Assembly: GCF_003944765.1 (NCBI RefSeq)
Contig: NZ_RWIU01000004.1
Span: forward strand, 186,001 to 250,000
Source of the DNA: Hymenobacter perfusus
GTDB taxonomy: Bacteria > Bacteroidota > Bacteroidia > Cytophagales > Hymenobacteraceae
DNA: 64,000 nucleotides
Reading direction: 5' to 3'
This document shows positions 32,665 to 40,389 of the stretch, piece after piece. Position 1 is the stretch's first letter, and every line of letters starts with the position of its first letter. Below the pieces are notes generated by a model, which ran no database searches, had not been told where the DNA came from, and saw only the letters and a list, made by a program, of their open reading frames with translations. The position numbers and the translations under genes are program-made.

Positions 32665-35077
32665 CGGAGGCGTTGCGGCTCTTGGAAGAAGCCTTGATTT
32701 TCTGGTTGCCGAAGCTGTAGGTAAGCGTGGCCTGCAGGAAGTTGGAATCCCAGCGGTACAGGGAGCGGGTGCGCAGGTTGCTGAAGCGAGTATCGGTGAG
32801 GGCGCGGGAGGTTTTCAGCACGTCGTTGTACACCACCCGCAGCGCGAGCCGGTCGGCCAGGAATTTCTTCTGGAGCCCGAGATTTACCGAGTATTGCCCC
32901 CGGTTGCGGCTCACGCCATACGGGGCCGCGCTCTGGAAGTAGCCCGAGACGCTGGCATTCCAGCCACCCTTGATTTTGAAGTCGTTGGTCATGCCGTACA
33001 CCCCCGAAAAGCCGCGAATAGTCTGGGGCGCGTTTTCGGTGGACTGCAGGGAATAAATGCTGTAATAGCCGTTGAAAAAGTTGGAAATATTCCACCACGC
33101 AAAGGGCGCGTACGGGGCCGTTATGGTAAGGCCATATTGGCTCTGGCTATTCAGGTTTTCGGCTCTTGACTGGGTGACCAGGGAAGTAGGGGTTTCGCGC
33201 TGCGTAACCCACGAAATCAAATTGTTCGTCCGGGAATAACCGGCCGCAATTACGTAGGTGCCATTTACGGTATAGGTTACATCAATATTATTTGCGTATT
33301 CAGGCCGGAGAAATGGGTTGCCCTGTGAGTAGGAATAAATATCCTGAAAATAAATAAACGGGTTCAGATCCTGGTAGCTGGGGCGTTGTAGTCTGCGGGA
33401 ATAATTCAGGCTTAGAAAATCATCTTTGCCAATGGCCTGATTCAATAATATGGAAGGAAAAAAATTAGTATAGTTTCGCTTATTGAGAATGTTGCTAGTA
33501 ACCAAATGGCCTTCCGACCGTGTGTTTTCCAGTCGGCCACCAATTCGGTAGTCCAGATTTTTGATTTTGCCACTATAGCTCAGATACGCAGCCATGATAT
33601 TTTCTTTATAAGAAAAGTAATTGGTGCGTTGGGGGTCATTTACCCAGTCAATTTCCCGGTCGAGCTTCTCGTAGCGGGCATCATTATCCGTTTCTACCCG
33701 GCTGAACTTGAGGCCGGCTTCGAGCTTGTGCGTACCAACGGTCTGCTCGTAATCGGTTTGGGCCGCCAGAATCTGGATGGCGGTTGGCAGCACGTTCCGC
33801 AGGCTGATGCCCGGGGCCAGGCTATTGCCCTCGGGCGTGGTGAAGGAGTTGACAATGAGGTTCGTCTGCCGGCTGTCGTAGTTGGAGTAGTCCAGATCAG
33901 CGGAGATGGTGCGCACCGAGTCGATGGTATGGCGCAGCCCCAGGTTGCTGGAGTATTGGGTGGTGCCGTATTTCGTATCGGTGAGGCTGAGCAGCGTAGA
34001 ATCCGGGGTGGCGGCGTAGCGCAGCAGCTGGGTGGCGGCCGTGGCATTGCGCGTCTTGTCGGAGGTGAAGCCCCGCAGGTAGAGGTTGACGCTGGTGCGG
34101 GGGCTCAGGGTCCAGTCGAGGCCGGCGCGGTAGTTATGCGCCAAGGAGCGGGACGGATTTACCAGGTCAGTTTTGTGGGTGGTCAGGACCTGGTCGGTGG
34201 CTTCGTCCAGGTAGTCGAGGCGGTTCTGCTCGGTGGTAGTCACCTGCCGGGCCGATAAGGTGTAGCCTGCCGACAGAGCCATGGCCCCGCGCCGGTGGTT
34301 GAGGCTGAGGCCCAGATTCTGCCGGCTGTTCTTGGTGAAGGCCCCGCCGGCCGTTACGGTAGCTTTGGTGCCGTCCTGCAGGCCTTTCTTGGTGACAATG
34401 TTGATGACGCCGCCCGGACCTTCGGCGTCGTAGCGGGCTCCGGGGCTGGTTATCAGCTCTATCTGCTGCACCTCATTGCTTTGCAAGCCCTTCAGAAACA
34501 CGGCCAGGTCAGCCTCCGACATGTAGGTTTTCTTGCCATCCAGGATTACCGTGGCGCCCTTGCCGTTCAGGGTGATGGACTCGCTCTTGGGGTTGACGTA
34601 GATGCCCGGCGACTTCTCCAAGACCTCCAGCGCGGTGTAGCCGGAAGCCAGCACTGTGTTGGAGATGTTCACAATCATGCGGTCCGGCTTCTGGATGATG
34701 GTGGGCCGGGTGGCCGTAATGGTTACCTCTTTCAGGGCCGTGGCATGGTTGGCGGCCAGCCGGACAGCCAGGCGGGCCACCGGCTCGCCGGCGGTTACGC
34801 GCACCAACCGGCTGTCGGAGCTGAAGCCGATAAAGGAGGTTTTGAGCAGGTAGCTGCCCGCTGCCACGCCCGGCAGGCTAAAGGTGCCGGTGGCATCGGT
34901 AGTGGTGGCCGTAACGTGCGTGGAGTCCTGGGCCTTGAGCAGTACCACGGTAGCAAATTCCACCGGTTCCGGCCCTTCGCCCAGCACCTGCCCGGCAATG
35001 GTAACGCCCTGAGCCCACGTCGGCGCGGTGCTCAGCAGCCAGAAGAAAAGTGCGAGTAGAATCCTGCCGTGTCGCAT
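32639..35077 (-). CDS. TonB-dependent-receptor-like outer-membrane barrel leading the lanthipeptide operon
   Basis: The 812-residue protein has a signal peptide (about 1-22, TAPTWAQG), a carboxypeptidase-regulatory-like domain (about 25-110), a plug domain (about 120-225 with VLEKSPGIYV, LNGKGATVILDGKKTYM and RYDAEGPGGVINIVTKKG) and a large C-terminal barrel of the outer-membrane beta-barrel type (OMP_b-brl_3-like). The barrel ends QATLTYSFGNQKIKA. It is the first gene of the minus-strand operon and overlaps LanC2 by 26 bases. In this setting it may import or export the peptide, or bind it for self-protection or uptake. The central barrel part (about 33.2-33.6 kb) is more A+T-rich than the rest. 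Confidence 0.92.
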   Translation of the reverse strand: MRHGRILLALFFWLLSTAPTWAQGVTIAGQVLGEGPEPVEFATVVLLKAQDSTHVTATTTDATGTFSLPGVAAGSYLLKTSFIGFSSDSRLVRVTAGEPVARLAVRLAANHATALKEVTITATRPTIIQKPDRMIVNISNTVLASGYTALEVLEKSPGIYVNPKSESITLNGKGATVILDGKKTYMSEADLAVFLKGLQSNEVQQIELITSPGARYDAEGPGGVINIVTKKGLQDGTKATVTAGGAFTKNSRQNLGLSLNHRRGAMALSAGYTLSARQVTTTEQNRLDYLDEATDQVLTTHKTDLVNPSRSLAHNYRAGLDWTLSPRTSVNLYLRGFTSDKTRNATAATQLLRYAATPDSTLLSLTDTKYGTTQYSSNLGLRHTIDSVRTISADLDYSNYDSRQTNLIVNSFTTPEGNSLAPGISLRNVLPTAIQILAAQTDYEQTVGTHKLEAGLKFSRVETDNDARYEKLDREIDWVNDPQRTNYFSYKENIMAAYLSYSGKIKNLDYRIGGRLENTRSEGHLVTSNILNKRNYTNFFPSILLNQAIGKDDFLSLNYSRRLQRPSYQDLNPFIYFQDIYSYSQGNPFLRPEYANNIDVTYTVNGTYVIAAGYSRTNNLISWVTQRETPTSLVTQSRAENLNSQSQYGLTITAPYAPFAWWNISNFFNGYYSIYSLQSTENAPQTIRGFSGVYGMTNDFKIKGGWNASVSGYFQSAAPYGVSRNRGQYSVNLGLQKKFLADRLALRVVYNDVLKTSRALTDTRFSNLRTRSLYRWDSNFLQATLTYSFGNQKIKASSKSRNASGDEESRIK

Positions 35078-35581
35078 AGCTTCGTCGAGTTTGAATTTCT
35101 TCCGAAGTAACCCGACGCCCGGCAGCTCCGGAAACTTTTTCGACTAAGTGGAAGCTGCCATAGACGTATTGAAAGGGCTCTGTATCCTATCAGAAGTAAG
35201 CCTTAGTGGCTGTCAGCAGGCTTGTCGGCGTTTTCAGGGTGTGCTTTTGTCACCCATTTACGGCTACCACTTTCAGGATTCCTTAATGCAATAGATGCGT
35301 GTTCAATAGGGTTGATTTTCAGGTTTTTAGTTCTGGTTCGAGGGCGGGGGGTAAGGTGCCTTTTTCATGCTAATGCACCTGTTTTAGCCGTGCACAGAAA
35401 GCAGTAAATGCGTTTTCACGGGACCATATTTTTCAGTGTCCGCCAGGAAATTGCCACTTGGTCGAAATACAGTGGCTAGTTTATCCTTCATATGCTGCGG
35501 TTGGTCTAGTTTATTTTTTTAGGGGGTAGTAGTAGTATTCATTTGTTTCATCAGCGGTGTACTTCTCTAACCAGAAAGCTT
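35078..35581. other. Divergent regulatory gap of the lanthipeptide cluster
   Basis: This 504-base, A+T-enriched gap lies between the receptor operon (minus) and the peptide genes (plus). It must hold both promoters. A near -7 box (TTCATTTG, one mismatch to TAnnTTTG) is at about 35538-35545, but no convincing -33 partner was seen. A 61-codon open frame at 35222-35407 has no supporting signals and is not called. Confidence 0.5.
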
Positions 35582-35773
35582 ATGAAAGTCTTGCAGAATT
35601 TTATAAAGTCATTCGGTAAAAAAACCTCCAGCTATGTTTCGGGCGAGAGTTTTTTATCTGTGAATGAAATGGATTTAGTTTTCGGAGGTAAGCCCGAAGA
35701 AGTTAAATCTGATGATGCCTATTGGTGGATCGAGGAGCAGGATTTATCGGATATAAATACACTCGCTAAGTAG
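35582..35773 (+). CDS. GG-leader peptide with Cys-free acidic core
   Basis: The 63-residue peptide is read from the ATG at 35582. A basic N-terminus (MKVLQNFIKSFGKK) is followed by LSVNEMDLVFGG (Gly35-Gly36), a typical double-Gly leader end, and a 27-residue core that is acidic, contains two adjacent Trp, and has no Cys. Thus no lanthionine can form. It could be a linear bacteriocin, a signalling peptide for the LytS-type kinase, or a RiPP modified in another way by LanB-made dehydro residues (it has Ser and Thr). It is the first plus-strand gene of the cluster and sits in an A+T-rich stretch. An earlier in-frame ATG at 35543 is unlikely because it adds residues unlike a leader. Confidence 0.75.
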   Translation: MKVLQNFIKSFGKKTSSYVSGESFLSVNEMDLVFGGKPEEVKSDDAYWWIEEQDLSDINTLAK

Positions 35774-35904
35774 TATTTATATGGTATTGCTGGTAAGGCA
35801 GCGCAATGCTATTTTATATGCCTTTTTTAATTTCTCTGAACCATACGTGAGGAAGCCGGCCCTCACTGGTTGCATAGTTCCTTTCATTCATCCCCAAAAA
35901 AATT

Positions 35905-36093
35905 ATGAAAAAGAAATCCATCTCCCTGGACAAGTCCCTTTCCCTGGACAAGGAAACCGTAGCCAAGCTCAATGAAGACCAGCTGGGCGACGTAGTTGGT
36001 GGCGGTACCACCAACACCTGCAACAACGTGCCCGCTCAGGAACTCGAAGCCATTCCCACCATCAATTCCTGCCAGGCTTGCTCCTGCAGTTAA
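35905..36093 (+). CDS. lanA: Class I lanthipeptide precursor A1
   Basis: The 62-residue peptide has a leader MKKKSISLDKSLSLDKETVA followed by KLNEDQLGDVVGG (Gly32-Gly33), which fits the Bacteroidota class I lanthipeptide leader pattern K-K-x-T-[IV]-x-x-L-N. The core after GG holds TTNTC near its start and SCQACSC at its end, with 4 Cys and 5-7 Ser/Thr, enough for three or four rings. A tandem SLDK repeat in the leader comes from a repeated TCCCTGGACAAG. The C39 exporter should cut after GG. A second copy lies 224 bases downstream. Confidence 0.92.
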   Translation: MKKKSISLDKSLSLDKETVAKLNEDQLGDVVGGGTTNTCNNVPAQELEAIPTINSCQACSCS

Positions 36094-36128
36094 TCAGTCC
36101 CTTTCCACTTCCAAAACAGCCAGAACCC

Positions 36129-36323
36129 ATGAAAAAGAAATCCATCTCCCTGGACAAGTCCCTTTCCCTGGACAAAGAAACCGTAGCCAAGCTCAATGAA
36201 GACCAGCTGGGCGACGTAGTTGGTGGCGGTACTACCAACACCTGCAACAACGTGCCCGCTCAGGAACTCGAAGCCATTCCCACGATTGGCTCCTGCCAGG
36301 CTTGCTCCTGCAACGGAGGCTAG
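36129..36323 (+). CDS. lanA: Class I lanthipeptide precursor A2, tandem duplicate of A1
   Basis: The 64-residue peptide is read from the ATG at 36129. It is identical to A1 for residues 1-53, then Asn54 becomes Gly and the final Ser becomes Asn-Gly-Gly. Most of the base changes against A1 are synonymous (AAG/AAA, ACC/ACT) or clustered at the two altered positions, so the duplication is recent. An upstream in-frame ATG at 36078 belongs to the A1 3' part and is rejected. The 4 Cys and the ring-forming Ser/Thr at the C-terminus are kept. The two products should be processed alike and could act as a pair or as variants. Confidence 0.92.
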   Translation: MKKKSISLDKSLSLDKETVAKLNEDQLGDVVGGGTTNTCNNVPAQELEAIPTIGSCQACSCNGG

Positions 36324-36462
36324 GTAATACGCAGATGCTACGGGAGGGCTGTTGCTCTTCCGTAGCACCTGTATTGCCCGCGCTGCAAAGCGTTGCGTCA
36401 CCAGAGTAAAGCCCTCTTGCACTCCGCTGCCGGGTTGTGGGTCTTCGTAGTAAATCCATCCT

Positions 36463-36603
36463 GAGAAGAAGAAACCCGTTTTTCTGCTCAAGCTGCTGGC
36501 CCCGGATAAAGCCACCATCACCTGGCTCAGTAAATTGAGCCAGGAACCAAACCGTCGGGCCGGGCGGGTCGCAAACCGCTCGTTCAGGCGGTTTTCCTGT
36601 TGA
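36463..36603 (+). pseudogene. Decayed lanthipeptide precursor relic (leader remnant)
   Basis: Reading 36463-36603 gives EKKKPVFLLKLLAPDKATIT, then WLSKLSQ, ending at TGA. It keeps the spacing KKK-x-[IV]-x-L-x-K-x-L-x-x-D-K-x-T-[VI]-x-x-L of the A1/A2 leader, about ten identical or similar positions in twenty. The initiating codon is GAG instead of ATG and an in-frame TAA lies 9 bases further upstream; the GG and the Cys-rich core are gone (core replaced by Arg-rich noise with one Cys). The stretch sits in the 396-base gap between A2 and A3. It looks like a dead fourth copy; chance similarity is the alternative. Confidence 0.55.
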
Positions 36604-36719
36604 AAAAGCACCCGGCTGCGCTACTGACAAGGGCCATGCCCAAGAGTTAATATTCATTCAGGAGGTGCAAGGGCAGGGTCCTTGCCCCGGCGTGAGCTTC
36701 CTGCTAACGTACATCCGCA

Positions 36720-36932
36720 ATGAAGAAGAAGAAATACATTCAGTTGAACGCCGCCCTGGTGCTAGGTAAGGAAACCATTACCCGCCTCAGTGAAGAGCAG
36801 CTGCAGGATCTGGTGGGCGGGCAGGTAACCGAGGGCGTTATCACCCAGTCATCGTGCGGGGCCTTCAGCTGCAACCCCGTTGACTGTTACGGTGGGCCGC
36901 GCGGAGCAGACGCTCCCAACCAACCCGGGTAA
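36720..36932 (+). CDS. lanA: Class I lanthipeptide precursor A3
   Basis: The 70-residue peptide has the leader MKKKKYIQLNAALVLGKETI, then TRLSEEQLQDLVGG (Gly33-Gly34), related to but distinct from A1/A2. The core of 36 residues carries SSC, FSC and DCYGG with 3 Cys and several Ser/Thr upstream of them, so up to three rings are possible, and ends in a Pro/Gly-rich tail (GGPRGADAPNQPG). It is followed by a strong terminator before lanB. The different core suggests the cluster makes at least two distinct products. Confidence 0.9.
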   Translation: MKKKKYIQLNAALVLGKETITRLSEEQLQDLVGGQVTEGVITQSSCGAFSCNPVDCYGGPRGADAPNQPG

Positions 36933-36948
36933 CTTCCCGCCACAGGCA

Positions 36949-36999
36949 GAAAGAAGCGCAGCAGGCCTGGCATTATGCACTGCCTGCTGCGCTTCTTTC
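36949..36999 (+). terminator. Terminator/attenuator between the precursor genes and lanB
   Basis: A perfect 18-base stem (36949-36966 with 36982-36999, GAAAGAAGCGCAGCAGGC and complement) with a T-rich right end lies 17 bases after the A3 stop. It would let precursors be made in excess over LanB. Confidence 0.8.
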
Positions 37000-37064
37000 C
37001 CTTGTGGCTAACCCGGTTGAGCCGCCGCGCCGCTGCTGACCAACAGGATAGCTATGAGCAGATA

Positions 37065-37079
37065 TAAACTAGTAGTTTA
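37065..37079. promoter_or_regulatory. Small dyad upstream of lanB
   Basis: TAAACT-AGT-AGTTTA is a perfect 6-base dyad about 110 bases before the lanB start and after the terminator. It is a possible operator for a separate lanB promoter. Low certainty. Confidence 0.35.
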
Positions 37080-37188
37080 AACGCCGAATAATGCGCTAAT
37101 CTATTCTGCCGCCCGTATTTCGCCGCCGTGCGGGCCGTGTGTATTCGTAACGGGCGGGAAATCTCATTCACTTATTACGCGTAGTTCC

Positions 37189-40100
37189 ATGGCTGCCACG
37201 CCCTCCCTGAAACTGGAATCGGAGAAGTATTACCTGCTGAGGAAACCCCTGCTGCCACTCCAGACGGTGCTTGACCTGAACGAGCAAACCCGGCAGGAGC
37301 CCGCGCGGCTGGGGCCAGCGTTATTGCATTTGTTCCGCGACGAGCAGTTGCAGGAGGCCATCTACACGGCCTCGCCGGAGCTGTACGCGGAGCTGCACAA
37401 AGTGCTGGCAAAGGGCCTGGACCCTGCCGGCAAGGATGACCGGCTGGTGGCCACGCTCTACAAGTACCTGATCCGGATGAGCATGCGCTGCACGCCCTAC
37501 GGGCTGTTTGCGGGCTGCGCGAGCGGCGAGCTGGCGGAAACTACCACGTTCGATTTCACCGGGGCACCGCCCCTGAAACAGTCCCGGCTGGATATGAACT
37601 ACGTGAATGAGCTGGTGAAGCACCTGCTCACGACCACCGAGGTGAAATACCAGCTGCGCTACTTCCCCAACAACAGCCTGTACGCCATTGCCGACAGCTA
37701 CCGGTACGTGGAGTACAAGGTCAAAAACAAGCGCCGACACTATTCCATTACTTCGGTCCGGAAATCGAGTTACCTGGAGGTGCTGCTGCAGGCGGCTGGT
37801 CCGGGCATCCACTTTGCCCGGCTGGTGGAACTGATACAGGCCGAGGAGCCGGAAGCTACGCCAGCGGAGGCTCAGGCCTATATTGAGGAACTGATTGATT
37901 CCCAGCTGCTGATCAGTGAGCTGGAGCCCACCATTACGGGCGCGGTGTTTTTTGAAGGGCTCCCGCAGAAGCTAGCCGGTAAAGTAGCGGCCCCGGTGGT
38001 AGCGCAGGTAGCGGAAATCCAGCAGCTGCTGGAAGCCGGCGGCGTACGCAACTTTCAGCAAGTACACCAGCTGATTAATACCTCCTTCGGGCAGTCCAGC
38101 TCCAAGGATTTGATTCAGACTGACCTCTTTTTCAGGCCGGAGAGCAACACGCTCAAAACGGAGGTGATAGAAACCGTGACCAGTCAGCTCAGTGAGCTAT
38201 TCGCGCTGGCCAACAAAACCAACCTGCCGGACCTGGAACGCTTCAAGAAAGACTTTGTAGAGCGTTTCGAGGACCGTGAAGTACCCCTGCTGCTGGCGCT
38301 GGACAGCGAAACCGGCGTGGGCTACGGCCGCGCCGAGGTGGGCCGCAGTGACCACCTGCCGCTGCTGGATGGCATCACGCCGCGTGCCGCCGCCCCCCCC
38401 AAAAGCTCCGAGTGGAAGAAGTATACGCAGCTGGTGCATCGCCTCTTCCGGCAGGCGGCGGCCACCGGCGCCCAAGCCGTGGAGCTGACTCCCGCCGACC
38501 TGGCCGGCCTGGAGGAAAAGCCTGATTTGGGCCGCCATACGCCCGCCAGTCTCTATGCTTTCGGCTCTCTGTTGGCCAGCTCGCCGGCCGCCCTGGACGC
38601 GGGCGACTTCCGGTTTGCGCTGGGCGTCTGCTCGGCCCCATCGGCCGCGAATCTGCTGGGCCGCTTTTGCTACGGCGACACCAAGCTGCTCGATAACGTG
38701 AAAGCCAGCCTGCAACGAGCCGAGCCTGACACGGAAGAAGCCGTGTACGCGGAAGTGGTGCACCTGCCCGAGGCGCGCATTGGCAACATTCTGATGCGGC
38801 CCCATTTGCGGACGTACGAAATTCCGTTTTTGGGGCTGTCGGCCGCGCCGGCCGAGCACCAGATTACGGTGCAGGATCTGCGGGTATCGGTGCGGCAGGG
38901 GCAGTTGGTGCTCCGCTCGGCCCGGCTCAACAAACGCGTTATTCCCCGGCTGTCCTCGGCGCACAATTACACCACGGGGCTGCCCATCTACCGCTTCCTG
39001 TGCGATTTGCAGAAGCACGACATCTATTTCGGGGTGAGCTGGTACTGGGATAACCTCAGCTCGGAACCGTTTCTGCCCCGGGTGCAGTACCGGAATATCA
39101 TCCTGACCAAAGCCACCTGGCACCTCACGCTGGCTGATCTGCAGCCGGGCGAGGGCCGCAAAAAGACCCTGACGGAAGCCGCGTTGCAGCAGCAGTTGGT
39201 GGACCGCAAACTGCCCCGGTTCTTCTGCCTGACCGACCACGACAATGAGCTGCTCATTGACAGCCACCACGCGGTGGCCCGGCAGCTGGTGGTGCAGCAG
39301 CTGGAGAAGAAAGGTCGCGTGACTCTCACGGAGTTTCTGGCTACGCCGGATAACTGCCCGCTGCAGGGCCCGGGCAACACCCACTACACCAACGAGCTGC
39401 TGCTGCCGCTCTACAACGGGGCATATATGCCGCCGGGTACGCCGGCGCGGGCGTTGCCGTTGCCTGATGTAACGCGCAGCTTTGCCCCGGGCAGTGAGTG
39501 GCTGTATCTGAAGCTCTATGCCGGTACCAAAACCATGGACCGGGTGCTGACCGAGAAAATCAGGCCGCTGGTGGCGCAGCTGCTGGCGGAAGGCGTCATC
39601 GATAAGTGGTTTTTTATTCGCTACAACGACCCTCATCACCACCTGCGGGTCCGCTTTCATGTGCCAGTAGGGCAGGAAAGCCGGTTTGCGCAGGTCGTGC
39701 AGGCGGTGCAGCAGGCCCTGGCCCCGGAACTGGCGGAAGGACTAGTGCACAAGCTCCAGCTCGATACCTACGTGCGGGAGCTGGAGCGCTACGGGGCTAC
39801 CAACATAGAAAACTCAGAGTCGCTTTTCTACCACGACAGCCAGGCTATAGCCAACGTGCTGAGTCTGCTGGAAGGTGACGAAGGTGAAACCTACCGCTGG
39901 CTGCTGGCCCTACGGGGCCTCGATGAGTTGTTGACGGATTTCGGGCTGGAGCTGCCGGCCAAGAAGCAGGTGCTGCAGCAGCTGTCGGAGGCGTTCTTCC
40001 AGGAGTTCAACGGCGACAAATCCCTGCAGGTGCAGCTCAACGAAAAGTACCGGCAGGAGTCGCGCCGGATCCGGAGCTTCCTGAACCCGGCCGAAGACGA

Positions 40101-40389
40101 GCTTAACGGCATTGAAGACGCCACCCACGAGTTTCTGGTCCGGCGCCGGGAGTCTCGGGGAACGGTGGCGGCAATCCAGGCCCTGTATCCGCAGCCCCTG
40201 CCAGCTTCTGCGGCCGGTTTCAGCCTGCTGGCCAGCTACGTGCACATGTACGTCAACCGCTTTGTGCTGTCGAAATCCCGCCTGCATGAGCTAACGCTCT
40301 ATGGCCTCCTGCACAAGTACTACACGGCCCAGGCTGCTATGGAAAAGAAAACTATTTCTGGCCCTAAAATCGTGAGCTATGCCCTCTGA
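37189..40389 (+). CDS. lanB: Full-length lanthipeptide dehydratase LanB
   Basis: The 1066-residue protein covers the large N-terminal glutamylation domain of LanB (from YYLLRKPLLPLQTV through about residue 700, including LIRMSMRCTPYGLFAGCASG and the SPF/RXXY-type core FLPRVQYRNIILTKATWHL) and the C-terminal elimination domain of the SpaB_C type (about 770-1040: SEWLYLKLYAGTKTMDRVLT, WFFIRYNDPHHHLRVRFHV). LanB uses glutamyl-tRNA to activate Ser/Thr and then eliminates glutamate to give dehydro residues. Pinensin-type clusters in this phylum have a split LanB; this one is fused. It overlaps the HlyD gene by 11 bases. Confidence 0.95.
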   Translation: MAATPSLKLESEKYYLLRKPLLPLQTVLDLNEQTRQEPARLGPALLHLFRDEQLQEAIYTASPELYAELHKVLAKGLDPAGKDDRLVATLYKYLIRMSMRCTPYGLFAGCASGELAETTTFDFTGAPPLKQSRLDMNYVNELVKHLLTTTEVKYQLRYFPNNSLYAIADSYRYVEYKVKNKRRHYSITSVRKSSYLEVLLQAAGPGIHFARLVELIQAEEPEATPAEAQAYIEELIDSQLLISELEPTITGAVFFEGLPQKLAGKVAAPVVAQVAEIQQLLEAGGVRNFQQVHQLINTSFGQSSSKDLIQTDLFFRPESNTLKTEVIETVTSQLSELFALANKTNLPDLERFKKDFVERFEDREVPLLLALDSETGVGYGRAEVGRSDHLPLLDGITPRAAAPPKSSEWKKYTQLVHRLFRQAAATGAQAVELTPADLAGLEEKPDLGRHTPASLYAFGSLLASSPAALDAGDFRFALGVCSAPSAANLLGRFCYGDTKLLDNVKASLQRAEPDTEEAVYAEVVHLPEARIGNILMRPHLRTYEIPFLGLSAAPAEHQITVQDLRVSVRQGQLVLRSARLNKRVIPRLSSAHNYTTGLPIYRFLCDLQKHDIYFGVSWYWDNLSSEPFLPRVQYRNIILTKATWHLTLADLQPGEGRKKTLTEAALQQQLVDRKLPRFFCLTDHDNELLIDSHHAVARQLVVQQLEKKGRVTLTEFLATPDNCPLQGPGNTHYTNELLLPLYNGAYMPPGTPARALPLPDVTRSFAPGSEWLYLKLYAGTKTMDRVLTEKIRPLVAQLLAEGVIDKWFFIRYNDPHHHLRVRFHVPVGQESRFAQVVQAVQQALAPELAEGLVHKLQLDTYVRELERYGATNIENSESLFYHDSQAIANVLSLLEGDEGETYRWLLALRGLDELLTDFGLELPAKKQVLQQLSEAFFQEFNGDKSLQVQLNEKYRQESRRIRSFLNPAEDELNGIEDATHEFLVRRRESRGTVAAIQALYPQPLPASAAGFSLLASYVHMYVNRFVLSKSRLHELTLYGLLHKYYTAQAAMEKKTISGPKIVSYAL

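Noticed and set aside
35222-35407. A 61-codon plus-strand frame in the divergent gap before the peptides
   Set aside because: No leader motif, no GG, no promoter or ribosome-binding support, and a composition unlike neighbouring genes.
36090-36611. A 173-codon minus-strand frame covering A2 and the relic
   Set aside because: It is the complement of the precursor genes, which have clear leader motifs in their own frames.
38197-39660. A 487-codon open frame antisense to lanB
   Set aside because: It lies wholly inside lanB, has a Gln/Arg/His-rich composition typical of the complement of a high-GC gene, and shows no domain or start signal.
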